Positions 1-9,400 of a stretch of 64,000 bases of DNA are shown piece by piece. Each line of letters starts with the position of its first letter. Within the stretch, counting starts at the first letter, position 1. A program made the translations under genes and the position numbers. This DNA comes from Paenibacillus uliginis N3/975 (lineage in GTDB: Bacteria; Bacillota; Bacilli; Paenibacillales; Paenibacillaceae). The DNA lies in NCBI RefSeq assembly GCF_900177425.1, contig NZ_LT840184.1, positions 2,108,238 to 2,172,237 on the forward strand. The letters run 5' to 3'. Below the pieces are notes generated by a model that saw only the letters and a program-made list of their open reading frames with translations, was not told where the DNA came from and made no database searches.

Positions 1-3000
1 AGGAATGGACGGTAACCATCTTGAAGGAGACCCTCGTACCGTCAGAGGTATATCGGACGTTTTGCTTAAGGATACAAGAGAAAATGAATCATATCGCCAA
101 GGTCAAGTTTGTATTTCGGTATCAGGGGACGATCCGTGAAACGGACATCGTACAGGAGTACTGGAGCCTTTTCCTGGAATGGGTGCACCGGGAAATTCCA
201 TCAGTGAATGGATGGATGGCGAGAGCCAAGTATGAAGTGGAGGAAGGTTTGCTGCAGCTCACGATGTCGGATGGTATGTCTCTGGAGCTTGCACGAAAGA
301 AGCAGATCGACGAAGCTATCACTCGGTTCTATAGTCAGTACTTTGCGCTTACTCTTCGGGTGAAATTGAGTGTTGGCGATAATGGGCTGGCTGCCTATGA
401 GGAGTTCGAGCAGAAGAAGCGTGAAGAAGAACGTGAAGTTATCCAGCAGATTATGACAAGTCTGGAAGTTGAGAACGATTCAGATGAAGAAGAAGGCGAT
501 ATCAAACTACAGGTGGGTTATGACATCAAGGATCAGCCTGTACCGATTCAGGAAATCCAGGACGAGGAAAAGAAAATTGCGATTCAGGGTACCATTTTCG
601 GCCTTGACCGTAAGGAGCTCCGAAACGGCAGTACACTCTTTATGTTTAACCTTACTGATTTTTCGGATTCACTGCAGATGAAGATGTTTGCCAAAACCAA
701 GGACGATCTGAAGGTGCTGAATCTCCTGGCGGATGGCAAGTGGGTGAAGGCGCGCGGCCGGGTTGAGTTTGACCGGTTTATGCAGATACCTGAACTTGTG
801 ATGATTCCGTCGGATCTTACAGAAGTAAAAGCTCCGCCGTCTCGCAAAGATAATGCGCCTGTGAAGCGTGTGGAATTTCACCTTCATACAACAATGAGCA
901 CGATGGATGCTGTAACTTCGATTGATAAATATATTAAAACGGCTGCCGACTGGGGTCATAAAGCGATTGCGGTCAGTGACCACGGCGGTATTCAGTGTTA
1001 CCCGGATGCCGATAAGCATTCCAGAAAAAACGGCATCAAGATGATGTATGGTGTAGAGGCCAATGTTGTAAACGATGCGGTTAATGTGGTGGAGCAGGCA
1101 CAGCCGATTGAGCTGAATAGTGCAACATACGTCGTATTCGATATCGAGACTACTGGTCTATCCATCACGCGGAACAATATTACAGAACTTGCAGCCGTGA
1201 AAATGCATGAAGGCAAGGAAATTGACAGATATGCAACATTTGTTAACCCTCATGAAAAAATTCCTTACCATATCCAGCAGTTGACCAATATTACGGATGA
1301 AATGGTAAAGGACGCTCCAGACTTGGAACCAGTCCTCAAAGATTTCGTGGAATTTGTCGGGGATGCGGTACTGGTTGCCCATAACGCCAGATTTGATATG
1401 GGCTTTATTCAAGCCTCATTAAAGATCGCGGGGATGCCTACGCTAGAGAATCCATATTTAGATACGCTCGAGCTGGCACGATTGCTTCATCCGGGGATGA
1501 AGAACCACCGTTTGAATACACTGGCTAATAAATACAAGGTATTGCTGGAAAGCCATCACCGGGCCATTGACGACACCATTGCACTTGCTGGCATCTTGAA
1601 TGGGCTGCTGGCAGATGTGGATAAGATGAAGGGGATTACGATGCTGAATCGTCTTAATGACTATGTCGGTAACGACTTGTCTAACACGAGACCTTTTCAC
1701 TGTGGAATATACGCATTGAACCCGGTAGGCAAGAAAAATTTGTACAAGCTGGTATCCATGTCACACACGGAACATTTCAAAAAAGTGCCTTGTATTCCGA
1801 AGTCCAAGCTGGAGTCGATGCGTGACGGGCTGCTAGTGCTGTCAGGATGTGAGAAGGGTGAGTTTTTCGAGACGGTTCTCAATAAGACGGAGGAAGAAGC
1901 GGAAGAAATCGCCCAATTCTATGACGTTCTTGAAGTGCAGCCGTTAACGATGTACATGCACCTTGTGGATAAAGGTTTTGTTGGAAGTCCTGATGAGCTG
2001 AAGACGGCCATTGGGCGAGTGATCCGTATCGGGGAGAAGCTGAACAAGCCTGTTATTGCAACAGGAAACGTTCATTACCTCGAGCCGCGTCATAAGCTAT
2101 TCCGTGACATTACAATTCACGGTATTACGGGTTTTAGCCCACTGAAGGATATTCGAAAGCCGGATGCTCATTTCCGTACAACTGAAGAGATGCTGGAGGA
2201 ATTTGAGTATTTAGGCAAGGATAAAGCATTCGAAATCGTTGTTAAGAATACGAATGATTTGGCAGATCGGTTTGAGGAATTCGAACTGTTCCCGTCGAAG
2301 CTGTTCACTCCAATTATTGAAGGTGCGGATGAGGAAATCCGCAACACATGTTATGAAACCGCAAAATCGATTTATGGAGAAGAGCTGCCGGAGGTTGTTG
2401 TAGCCCGTCTGGAGAAAGAACTGGAGCCAATCATCAAGTACGGTTTCTCTGCGAACTATCTCATTTCCGAGAAACTGGTTAAGAAATCGAATCAGGATGG
2501 ATACCTTGTAGGCTCGCGGGGCTCTGTAGGCTCTTCTGTAGTAGCAACCTTCTTGGGCATCTCAGAGGTTAACCCGCTTCCGGCTCATTACATTTGTAAG
2601 GATCCGGCTTGCAAGCACAGCGAATGGTTCCTGGACGGCAGCGTGCCAAGCGGATTCGACTTGCCGGGCAAGGCTTGTCCGGAATGCGGAAACATGATGA
2701 AAGGCGAGGGACAGGATATACCGTTCGAAACATTCCTAGGTTTCAAAGGGGACAAGGTTCCTGATATTGACTTGAACTTCTCCGGTGAATATCAACCGCT
2801 TGCCCATAATTTCACCAAAGAGATGTTCGGCGAGAAGAACGTATTCCGTGCCGGTACCATCGGTACCGTGGCAGAGAAGACGGCATTTGGCTTCGCCAAG
2901 AAATATGAAGAGCACAATAACAAGCTCTGGCGGGGCGCAGAATTGAACCGGCTTGCGTCAGGCTGTACCGGCGTCAAGCGGAGCACAGGCCAGCATCCCG

Positions 3001-4184
3001 GCGGGATCGTAGTTGTCCCGGATTATATTGAGGTTGAAGAGATCACGCCTGTGCAATTTCCGGCCGACGATGTCAATGCGGAGTGGAAAACAACGCATTT
3101 CGATTATCATGCCTTTGAAGCGAATCTGCTCAAGCTTGATATTCTCGGGCATGATGATCCGACCATGATGCGTATGCTTCAGGATTTGACGGGAGTAGAC
3201 CCTACAACAATCCCGATGAATGATCCGAAGGTCATGAGTATGTTTAACTCCACGGATGCACTCGGTGTTACGCCGGAGCAAATCCGCTCACCTGTTGCAA
3301 CATACGGGGTTCCCGAGATGGGTACGAAATTTGTTAGACAGATGCTGATTGAATCCCAGCCGTCAAGTTTCGCTGACCTTTTGCAAATTTCAGGATTGTC
3401 TCACGGTACAGGCGTATGGCTAGGGAATGCTCAGGAGCTGATTAAGAACGGTACATGCAACATCAAAACAGTTATCGGCTGTCGCGATGACATTATGCTG
3501 TTTCTGATTTACAAAGCGGGTATGGACGCCGGATTAGCGTTTAAGATTACGGAAAGTGTTCGTAAAGGTAAGGGACTGTCACAGGAATGGATTGACGAGA
3601 TGAAGAGATGTAAAGTACCTCAGTGGTATATCGACTCATGTCTGAAAATCCAGTACATGTTCCCGAAGGCGCACGCTGCTGCCTATGTTATTTCGGCTGT
3701 GCGTACCGCCTATTTCAAGCTCTACCATCCGATTGAATACTACGCCACTTATTTCTCTGTTCGTGCTGAGGACTTTGATATCGAGTTGTGTTGTCAAGGT
3801 TATGATGCGATAGGGCGCCGGATTATTGAGATCGAACAGTTAGGATTTCAGGCAAGTACCAAGGAGAAGAGCATGCTTCCAATTCTTGAAATGGCACTGG
3901 AAATGTCAGCTCGCGGCTTAAAGTTCAAGAGTATTGATCTTTATCGTTCCGATGCTCTCCGCTTCATCGTGGATGGGGATTCACTAATTCCGCCATTCTC
4001 TGCCTTACAGGGTGTCGGTGACAACGCAGCACGAAACATTGCGGCTGCAAAAGAGTTCGGAGAGTTTCTGTCCATTGAAGATTTTCAGCAGAAATCCAAA
4101 GCCAGTAAGACAGCGGTTGAGCTGCTTACCCAAATGGGCTGCTTCCGAGGATTGCCGGAGAGCAACCAGCTCTCATTGTTTTAA
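1..4184 (+). CDS. polC: DNA polymerase III PolC-type alpha subunit (5' end outside window)
   Basis: Main replicative polymerase of low-GC Gram-positives. The reading frame is open to the left edge (codons from base 3), and the first residues align with B. subtilis PolC about 50 residues in, so the TTG at 21 is not the start. Domain order seen: OB fold (about 570-800), PHP domain with HLHT motif (about 870-1080), an inserted DEDD proofreading exonuclease with FDIETTG (about 1130-1620), rest of PHP, Cys4 zinc knuckle (about 2595-2690), and the polymerase core with the catalytic PDIDLNFSGE motif near 2760 and KLDILGHDD near 3135. The inserted exonuclease separates PolC from DnaE. The stop at 4184 is followed by a new promoter for rimP. 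Confidence 0.97.
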   Translation, partial: EWTVTILKETLVPSEVYRTFCLRIQEKMNHIAKVKFVFRYQGTIRETDIVQEYWSLFLEWVHREIPSVNGWMARAKYEVEEGLLQLTMSDGMSLELARKKQIDEAITRFYSQYFALTLRVKLSVGDNGLAAYEEFEQKKREEEREVIQQIMTSLEVENDSDEEEGDIKLQVGYDIKDQPVPIQEIQDEEKKIAIQGTIFGLDRKELRNGSTLFMFNLTDFSDSLQMKMFAKTKDDLKVLNLLADGKWVKARGRVEFDRFMQIPELVMIPSDLTEVKAPPSRKDNAPVKRVEFHLHTTMSTMDAVTSIDKYIKTAADWGHKAIAVSDHGGIQCYPDADKHSRKNGIKMMYGVEANVVNDAVNVVEQAQPIELNSATYVVFDIETTGLSITRNNITELAAVKMHEGKEIDRYATFVNPHEKIPYHIQQLTNITDEMVKDAPDLEPVLKDFVEFVGDAVLVAHNARFDMGFIQASLKIAGMPTLENPYLDTLELARLLHPGMKNHRLNTLANKYKVLLESHHRAIDDTIALAGILNGLLADVDKMKGITMLNRLNDYVGNDLSNTRPFHCGIYALNPVGKKNLYKLVSMSHTEHFKKVPCIPKSKLESMRDGLLVLSGCEKGEFFETVLNKTEEEAEEIAQFYDVLEVQPLTMYMHLVDKGFVGSPDELKTAIGRVIRIGEKLNKPVIATGNVHYLEPRHKLFRDITIHGITGFSPLKDIRKPDAHFRTTEEMLEEFEYLGKDKAFEIVVKNTNDLADRFEEFELFPSKLFTPIIEGADEEIRNTCYETAKSIYGEELPEVVVARLEKELEPIIKYGFSANYLISEKLVKKSNQDGYLVGSRGSVGSSVVATFLGISEVNPLPAHYICKDPACKHSEWFLDGSVPSGFDLPGKACPECGNMMKGEGQDIPFETFLGFKGDKVPDIDLNFSGEYQPLAHNFTKEMFGEKNVFRAGTIGTVAEKTAFGFAKKYEEHNNKLWRGAELNRLASGCTGVKRSTGQHPGGIVVVPDYIEVEEITPVQFPADDVNAEWKTTHFDYHAFEANLLKLDILGHDDPTMMRMLQDLTGVDPTTIPMNDPKVMSMFNSTDALGVTPEQIRSPVATYGVPEMGTKFVRQMLIESQPSSFADLLQISGLSHGTGVWLGNAQELIKNGTCNIKTVIGCRDDIMLFLIYKAGMDAGLAFKITESVRKGKGLSQEWIDEMKRCKVPQWYIDSCLKIQYMFPKAHAAAYVISAVRTAYFKLYHPIEYYATYFSVRAEDFDIELCCQGYDAIGRRIIEIEQLGFQASTKEKSMLPILEMALEMSARGLKFKSIDLYRSDALRFIVDGDSLIPPFSALQGVGDNAARNIAAAKEFGEFLSIEDFQQKSKASKTAVELLTQMGCFRGLPESNQLSLF

Positions 4185-4248
4185 TGAATGGCTGAAAACA
4201 AAGGGGTTCAGCGGGCCTCTTGACAACTTGACAGTCAAGGACTCATAC

Positions 4249-4277
4249 TTGTCACTATTGCCAGACTATGTTATAAT
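4249..4277 (+). promoter_or_regulatory. sigma-A promoter for the rimP-nusA-infB operon
   Basis: TTGTCA at 4249-4254 and a perfect TATAAT at 4272-4277 are separated by 17 bp. The promoter lies in the polC-rimP gap, 100 bp before rimP, so the operon can be transcribed independently of polC. Confidence 0.7.
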
Positions 4278-4309
4278 TTTTTTGGTAATCATGGAGATAA
4301 AACCGTTGT

Positions 4310-4337
4310 GTAAAGAGTGGGGCAACCCACTCTTTAC
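4310..4337 (+). ncRNA. rimP leader hairpin with GCAA tetraloop
   Basis: A perfect 12-bp stem, GTAAAGAGTGGG (4310-4321) with CCCACTCTTTAC (4326-4337), is closed by GCAA, a GNRA tetraloop. It sits in the 5' leader between the promoter and rimP. Only a short T-rich stretch follows, so it may be a protein-binding or stability element and not a terminator. I recall similar hairpins ahead of this operon in Bacillus, but could not check. Confidence 0.6.
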
Positions 4338-4379
4338 TCTTTGGTATATAGGAAATGAAAGTGTTGGAGGTTATGTTCT

Positions 4380-4841
4380 TTGAGCACACCGAAGATTAAA
4401 ACGACTGTGGAAGAAATGGTGCAGCCGTATTTGGATGAACACGGCTTTGAACTGGTAGATGTGGAGTATGTTAAAGAAGGCAGCAATTGGTTTCTACGGG
4501 TGTTTGTGGACAAAGAAGGCGGCATCGATATAGACGATTGCGGTTCGGTCAGCGAATACCTGAGCCAAAAGCTGGACGAGAATGATCCAATTCCAACCGC
4601 TTACTTTCTTGAAGTTTCTTCACCTGGTGCAGAACGCCCATTGAAGAAGAAAGAAGACGTCGTCAAATCAGTTGGTAAAGATGTCTTCGTTACGGTTTAC
4701 GAGGCTGTGGATGGAATGAAGGAATTTGAAGGCAAGCTGGAATCCTTTGATAACGAGGAGCTTGTCATTAAAGTCGGAAAGAAACAGCACGTTATTCCAT
4801 ATGCAAAAGTTGCCAGTGCCAGATTGGCCATCATTTTTTAG
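4380..4841 (+). CDS. rimP: ribosome maturation factor RimP
   Basis: 153-residue cytoplasmic factor needed for 30S subunit maturation. The N-terminal domain runs from about residue 8 (VEEMVQPYLDEHGFELVDVEY) and includes the family block FLEVSSPGAERPLKK near residues 82-95; a C-terminal SH3-like barrel follows. The start is TTG at 4380, preceded by GGAGG eight to ten bases upstream. It is the first gene of the nusA-infB operon, the usual position in bacteria. Confidence 0.96.
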   Translation: MSTPKIKTTVEEMVQPYLDEHGFELVDVEYVKEGSNWFLRVFVDKEGGIDIDDCGSVSEYLSQKLDENDPIPTAYFLEVSSPGAERPLKKKEDVVKSVGKDVFVTVYEAVDGMKEFEGKLESFDNEELVIKVGKKQHVIPYAKVASARLAIIF

Positions 4842-4873
4842 ACGGAAGTTTTGAAAGGGGGAACCGATTTTCA

Positions 4874-5971
4874 ATGAGTATGGATTTTATTGAAGCAATG
4901 AATGAATTGGAGAGAGACAAGGGGATTAGCAAGGATGTGCTGTTTGAAGCGATTGAGGCGGCACTTATTTCCAGCTATAAACGCAATTTCAACGCCGCGC
5001 AAAATGTGCGAGTGGATATGAACCGCAATACCGGAGTTATTAAGGTATATGCCCGCAAATTGATCGTGGAAGAGGTTCTGGATTCTCGCACAGAAATTTC
5101 GCTGCCTGCAGCACGTGACATTAACCCGCATTTTCAAATCGACGATATCGCCGAGATTGAAGTAACCCCGCGAGATTTTGGACGTATTGCAGCACAAACT
5201 GCCAAGCAGGTCGTTACACAACGCATTCGTGAAGCGGAACGTGGGCTGATCTACAGCGCCTTTATCGATAAGGAAGATGATATCGTAACAGGTACGCTGC
5301 AGCGTCAAGATCCGCGCAACATCTACATTGACCTGGGTAAGATTGAAGCGGTTCTACCGCTCACCGAGCTTATGCCTAACGAAAAGTTCAAGCACGGCGA
5401 CCGGATCAAGGCGTACATTACTAAGGTTGAGAACACGACAAAGGGACCTCAGATTATGCTGTCCCGTACGCATCCGGGTCTCTTGAAGCGTCTGTTTGAG
5501 CTTGAGGTTCCTGAAATTTTTGACGGTGTAGTTGAAATTCGTTCCGTAGCTCGTGAAGCTGGGTTCCGTTCCAAAATCGCCGTGTACTCCCGCAACGAGG
5601 AGGTCGATCCTGTCGGCTCTTGTGTAGGGCCAAAAGGTATGCGTGTGCAGACGATCGTCAATGAGCTTCGTGGTGAAAAAATCGACATCGTGCGGTATTC
5701 GGAGCAGGTTGAGGAGTATGTTGCTAATGCTTTGAGTCCTTCCAAAGTATTGGAAGTTCAGGTTTACGAGGACGAGAAGATGGCTCGCGTTATCGTTCCT
5801 GACTATCAACTGTCTCTGGCCATCGGAATTAAAGGTCAGAACGCCCGACTTGCGGCTAAACTGACAGGCTGGAAAATCGATATTAAGAGCGAGAGCCAGG
5901 CGGAACAGGAATACGGCAGACCAAAAACCCATTCGGGTGAAATGCATCAGGATTCCGTCTCCGTCGATTAA
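4874..5971 (+). CDS. nusA: transcription termination/antitermination factor NusA
   Basis: 365 residues, the short NusA form of Bacillota without the extra C-terminal acidic repeats of proteobacteria. It binds RNA polymerase and nascent RNA, affecting pausing, termination and antitermination. Visible parts are the N-terminal polymerase-binding domain (1-125), an S1 domain (about 135-200, GTLQRQDPRNIYIDLG) and two KH domains, with GPKGMRVQTIVNEL near 253 and AIGIKGQNARLAAKLTG near 317. ATG at 4874 follows GAAAGGGGG. It overlaps nothing and is 32 bp after rimP. Confidence 0.97.
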   Translation: MSMDFIEAMNELERDKGISKDVLFEAIEAALISSYKRNFNAAQNVRVDMNRNTGVIKVYARKLIVEEVLDSRTEISLPAARDINPHFQIDDIAEIEVTPRDFGRIAAQTAKQVVTQRIREAERGLIYSAFIDKEDDIVTGTLQRQDPRNIYIDLGKIEAVLPLTELMPNEKFKHGDRIKAYITKVENTTKGPQIMLSRTHPGLLKRLFELEVPEIFDGVVEIRSVAREAGFRSKIAVYSRNEEVDPVGSCVGPKGMRVQTIVNELRGEKIDIVRYSEQVEEYVANALSPSKVLEVQVYEDEKMARVIVPDYQLSLAIGIKGQNARLAAKLTGWKIDIKSESQAEQEYGRPKTHSGEMHQDSVSVD

Positions 5972-5995
5972 AGTAAACAGACGGGGGTGTTAGCT

Positions 5996-6304
5996 TTGAA
6001 ACAGAGAAAGATACCGCTTCGTAAATGTGTGGCTTGTCAGGAAATGATGTCCAAGAAGCAGCTTATCCGTGTAGTAAAGACACCCGATGATACAGTGCTT
6101 ATTGATCTGACTGGCAAGAAGTCGGGCAGGGGCGCTTATTTGTGCGGGAAATTGTCCTGCTTTAAGCTTGCACACAAAAACAAAGCGCTTGATCGTGCTT
6201 TAAAGCATCATGTTCAGCCTGAAATTTATGAGCAGCTGGCACAGGACTTCATTAAGGTAGAAGATGAATTCCTAGCCGCCAAGGAGAGTGCCGATGACGA
6301 ATAG
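5996..6304 (+). CDS. rnpM: YlxR family RNA-binding protein (RNase P modulator RnpM)
   Basis: 102 residues. The N-terminal PLRKCVACQEMMSKKQLIRVV block and the GRGAYLCGK motif are the hallmarks of the YlxR (DUF448) family. In B. subtilis this protein was shown to bind RNase P RNA and lower its activity, hence RnpM. The GTG at 5987 is in frame, but it lies inside the GGGGGTG ribosome-binding site; TTG at 5996 has correct spacing and gives the family N-terminus, so I chose it. Lies between nusA and ylxQ as in Bacillus. Confidence 0.93.
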   Translation: MKQRKIPLRKCVACQEMMSKKQLIRVVKTPDDTVLIDLTGKKSGRGAYLCGKLSCFKLAHKNKALDRALKHHVQPEIYEQLAQDFIKVEDEFLAAKESADDE

Positions 6305-6620
6305 GGCGCTTTCTCATTTGGGTCTTGCCATGCGAGCAGGTAAAGTGGTTACCGGCGATGAGATCGTGCTCAAAGTAATCCGGTCTTCTGAAGCGAAAAT
6401 GGTCATTCTGGCGGGTGACGCCTCAGATAATACAAAAAAAAAGTTCCGCGATAAATGCGGAACTTATAAAATCCCTCTGGTAATCGGATTTGACCGGGAA
6501 AGACTGGGCACAAGTGTAGGTAAACCGCAAAGGGTTGTGCTGGCAGTGACGGATCAAGGATTCGCAGAAATGATCTCCAAGCAAGTGGGGATAATGTCGG
6601 AGGTGGAGTATATTGAGTAA
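6294..6620 (+). CDS. ylxQ: L7Ae-family K-turn RNA-binding protein YlxQ
   Basis: 108 residues of the L7Ae/L30e/S12e fold (LGLAMRAGKVVTGDE, then a hydrophobic core and GTSVGKPQRVVLAV). Relatives in B. subtilis bind kink-turn RNA. ATG at 6294 is preferred over the in-frame GTG at 6288, because AAGGAG ends only one base before the GTG. The start overlaps the end of rnpM. The gene contains an internal run of nine A residues followed directly by a perfect 9-bp hairpin (6434-6465), described separately. Confidence 0.92.
   Translation: MTNRALSHLGLAMRAGKVVTGDEIVLKVIRSSEAKMVILAGDASDNTKKKFRDKCGTYKIPLVIGFDRERLGTSVGKPQRVVLAVTDQGFAEMISKQVGIMSEVEYIE
6441..6465 (-). terminator. hairpin inside ylxQ, terminator-like on the minus strand
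   Basis: AAGTTCCGC (6441-6449) and GCGGAACTT (6457-6465) pair perfectly around GATAAAT. A run of nine A (6434-6442) lies on the left, so read on the minus strand the hairpin is followed by a U tract. On the plus strand no U tract follows. Confidence 0.45.
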
Positions 6621-9381
6621 ACAGGAAAACAAAGACAATAAACTTCGTGTATATGAGTATGCTAAATCGTTGAGCATGAGCAGTAAGGAAATTATCACGA
6701 TACTCAAGCGTCTGAACGTTCCAGTTAATAATCATATGAGTGTTATGGAAAACGAGACGGTATCCAAGGTGGAGCAGTTCTTTAAAGACATCAAGTCTAA
6801 TGCTGCTGCTAAAAGGGACGGATCGGAAACATCACGGGGCGACAGCCGCAAGCCAGCAGTTTCTGGGGCTAGCAGTGCGGTTTCAGCTGGAAGCACTCAG
6901 GTAAACACTCCTCAACAAAATAACGAAGGCAGCCGCAGTGGGCAAAACGGCAGCCGGAATCAAGGTCAAAGACCATCTGGTCAAGGACAGGAACAAGGAC
7001 AGCCTAAAAAACAACAGGAAAAGCAGGTAGGTATGAACAATAGAAATCAGAACACCCCAAATGCATCCGGCTCTCAACAGCGCTCTCAAGGTAGTCAGGA
7101 TTCCCGGAGAACCAATAATTCCGGATCTTCCCAAGGAAACCAGCAAAACAACCGCAGCAGAGGCCCACAGGGCTCTGGTCAACAAAGCGGATCCCGTCCT
7201 CAGCAAGGAACAGGACAGGGTGGAGCACGCTCGCAAGGTGGAAGTCAGTCCCAAGGTTCACGTTCTCCTCAAGGTGGAGGTCAGTCCCAAGGTTCGCGTT
7301 CTCCTCAAGGTGGAGGTCAGTCCCAAGGTTCACGTTCTCCTCAAGGTGGAGGACAGTCTCAAGGCTCACGTTCCCCTCAAGGTGGAGGACAGTCTCAAGG
7401 AGGACGTTCCGACTCCAACCGTGCAGGCGGTAACACCGGCGGTTATTCCAACAATAACAACGCTGGAAACCGCGGTGGAAACAGAACCAACAATAATAAC
7501 AACAACAACCGTCCAGGCTCCAAAAAATTTGACGACAACCGTCAAGGGGGCTTCCGTAACAATCGCGGAGGTAAGAATAACCGCGGTCGGAACCAGAACC
7601 AGCAGCCGCCTCGTGAGAAAATCGACAACACGCCGAAGAAAATTATCGTCCGTGGCAACATGACCGTCGGTGAAACGGCGAAGCTGCTTCATAAGGACGC
7701 TTCCGAGGTCATTAAGAAGCTGATTTTCCTCGGCGTGATGGCCACGATTAACCAGGAACTCGATATTGATACGATTCTGCTTCTGGCCGGCGAGTTCGGT
7801 GTTGAGGTAGAAGTGAAGATTCCGGTTGTGGAAGACCGCTTCGAAACGGTTGAAGAGGTTGATGATCCGGCGGATCTGCATGAACGTCCTCCGGTCGTTA
7901 CGATTATGGGTCACGTCGACCATGGTAAAACGACACTTTTGGATGCTATTCGTTCAGCGAACGTATCCAGCGGCGAGGCTGGTGGTATTACCCAGCATAT
8001 CGGTGCTTACCAGGTTGAAATTAACAGCAAGAAGATTACATTCTTGGATACACCAGGTCACGAAGCATTTACAGCTATGCGTGCCCGTGGTGCTCAAGTT
8101 ACAGATATGACGATTATCGTAGTTGCGGCGGATGACGGCGTTATGCCTCAAACGGTTGAAGCCATCAACCACGCAAAGGCTGCGGGATTGCCAATTATCG
8201 TAGCAGTAAACAAGATTGATAAGCCTGAAGCGAATCCGGACAAAGTGAAACAGGAATTAACGGAGTATGAGCTTGTACCGGAAGAGTGGGGCGGAGACAC
8301 AATCTTCGTTAACGTTTCGGCTAAACAGCGTATGGGTCTTGAGGATCTTCTTGAGATGATTCTGCTTGTAGCTGAAGTAAATGAGTACAAAGCGAACCCG
8401 GATAAGCGTGCCCGCGGTACCGTTATTGAAGCTGAACTGGATAAAGGCAGAGGTCCGGTGGCAAGGATTCTTGTACAACACGGTACACTTAAAGTCGGTG
8501 ACGCCTTTGTTGCAGGTAACTGCTTCGGCCGTATCCGCGCTATGGTTAACGATAAGGGACGCCGTCTGAAAGAAGCCGGTCCTTCGACTCCTGTTGAAAT
8601 TACAGGCTTGACCGAAGTTCCGGGAGCGGGAGATCCGTTTATGGTGTTTGAAGACGAGCGTAAAGCCCGTTCCATTGCCGATAAACGTTCCATCACACAG
8701 CGTCAATCCGAGTTGAACACAAATACACGTGTCACACTTGATGATTTGTTTCAACATATTAAAGATGGTGAAATTAAAGACCTTAACGTTATTATTAAAG
8801 GTGACGTGCAGGGTTCCGTTGAGGCGCTGAAAGGTTCCTTGAATAAAATCGAAGTGGAAGGCGTTCGCGTGAAAATCATTCACAGTGGCGCAGGCGCCAT
8901 TACAGAGTCAGATGTTATTTTGGCTGCTGCTTCCAATGCCATCGTGATCGGCTTTAACGTGCGTCCGGATACTCAGGCTAAACAAACCGCTGAACAAGAA
9001 AAAGTGGATGTTCGCTTGCACCGGGTTATCTATAACGTGATTGAAGAGATTGAGCAAGCCATGAAAGGTATGCTGGATCCAATTTACAAGGAAAGTGTCA
9101 TCGGCCATGCCGAAGTGCGTAACACCTTTAAAGTCAGCAAGGTGGGTACGATTGCAGGTTGTATGGTTACCTCCGGTAAAATATCGCGTAACGCCGAAAT
9201 GCGCCTGATCCGTGACGGCATCGTTATTCATGAAGGTAAGATCGATTCACTCAAACGCTACAAAGATGATGCTAAAGATGTGGCGCAAGGTTATGAATGT
9301 GGCATTACCTTGGAAAGCTATAGTGACGTCAAAGAAGGAGACGTCATTGAAGCCTTTATCATGGAAACGGTAGAGCGCTAA
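6613..9381 (+). CDS. infB: translation initiation factor IF-2
   Basis: 922 residues, about 200 longer than the B. subtilis protein. IF-2 is the GTPase that places initiator tRNA on the 30S subunit. An IF2_N helical domain (1-55) is followed by a long low-complexity linker (about 60-340) rich in Gly, Gln, Ser, Arg and Asn, holding nearly five copies of a 12-residue repeat, and then a second IF2_N domain. The GTPase has GHVDHGKT at 433-440, DTPGH at 479-483 and NKID at 533-536; domains II-IV complete the C-terminus. The start is TTG at 6613, overlapping the end of ylxQ by 8 bp. ylxP, which follows infB in B. subtilis, is absent. Confidence 0.98.
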   Translation: MSKQENKDNKLRVYEYAKSLSMSSKEIITILKRLNVPVNNHMSVMENETVSKVEQFFKDIKSNAAAKRDGSETSRGDSRKPAVSGASSAVSAGSTQVNTPQQNNEGSRSGQNGSRNQGQRPSGQGQEQGQPKKQQEKQVGMNNRNQNTPNASGSQQRSQGSQDSRRTNNSGSSQGNQQNNRSRGPQGSGQQSGSRPQQGTGQGGARSQGGSQSQGSRSPQGGGQSQGSRSPQGGGQSQGSRSPQGGGQSQGSRSPQGGGQSQGGRSDSNRAGGNTGGYSNNNNAGNRGGNRTNNNNNNNRPGSKKFDDNRQGGFRNNRGGKNNRGRNQNQQPPREKIDNTPKKIIVRGNMTVGETAKLLHKDASEVIKKLIFLGVMATINQELDIDTILLLAGEFGVEVEVKIPVVEDRFETVEEVDDPADLHERPPVVTIMGHVDHGKTTLLDAIRSANVSSGEAGGITQHIGAYQVEINSKKITFLDTPGHEAFTAMRARGAQVTDMTIIVVAADDGVMPQTVEAINHAKAAGLPIIVAVNKIDKPEANPDKVKQELTEYELVPEEWGGDTIFVNVSAKQRMGLEDLLEMILLVAEVNEYKANPDKRARGTVIEAELDKGRGPVARILVQHGTLKVGDAFVAGNCFGRIRAMVNDKGRRLKEAGPSTPVEITGLTEVPGAGDPFMVFEDERKARSIADKRSITQRQSELNTNTRVTLDDLFQHIKDGEIKDLNVIIKGDVQGSVEALKGSLNKIEVEGVRVKIIHSGAGAITESDVILAAASNAIVIGFNVRPDTQAKQTAEQEKVDVRLHRVIYNVIEEIEQAMKGMLDPIYKESVIGHAEVRNTFKVSKVGTIAGCMVTSGKISRNAEMRLIRDGIVIHEGKIDSLKRYKDDAKDVAQGYECGITLESYSDVKEGDVIEAFIMETVER
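7233..7409 (+). repeat. 36-bp tandem repeat in the IF-2 linker
   Basis: Units start at 7233, 7269, 7305, 7341 and 7377, each 36 bp and in frame, encoding QGGGQSQGSRSP with small changes; the fifth unit breaks down after about 20 bp. The third codon positions differ little between the middle copies, which points to recent duplication. Confidence 0.9.
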
Positions 9382-9400
9382 CGTAAAGAGGTGATCAGAC

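Noticed and set aside
669..1019. Minus-strand ORF of 116 codons within polC
   Set aside because: It lies wholly inside the conserved PHP region of polC, has no ribosome-binding site and shows no recognisable domain.
4012..4383. Plus-strand ORF of 123 codons across the end of polC
   Set aside because: It overlaps polC out of frame and then runs through the rimP promoter and leader hairpin.
6434..6452. Programmed -1 frameshift in ylxQ
   Set aside because: The shifted frame meets TAA within a few codons and the stem begins without the usual spacer, so a useful product is unlikely.
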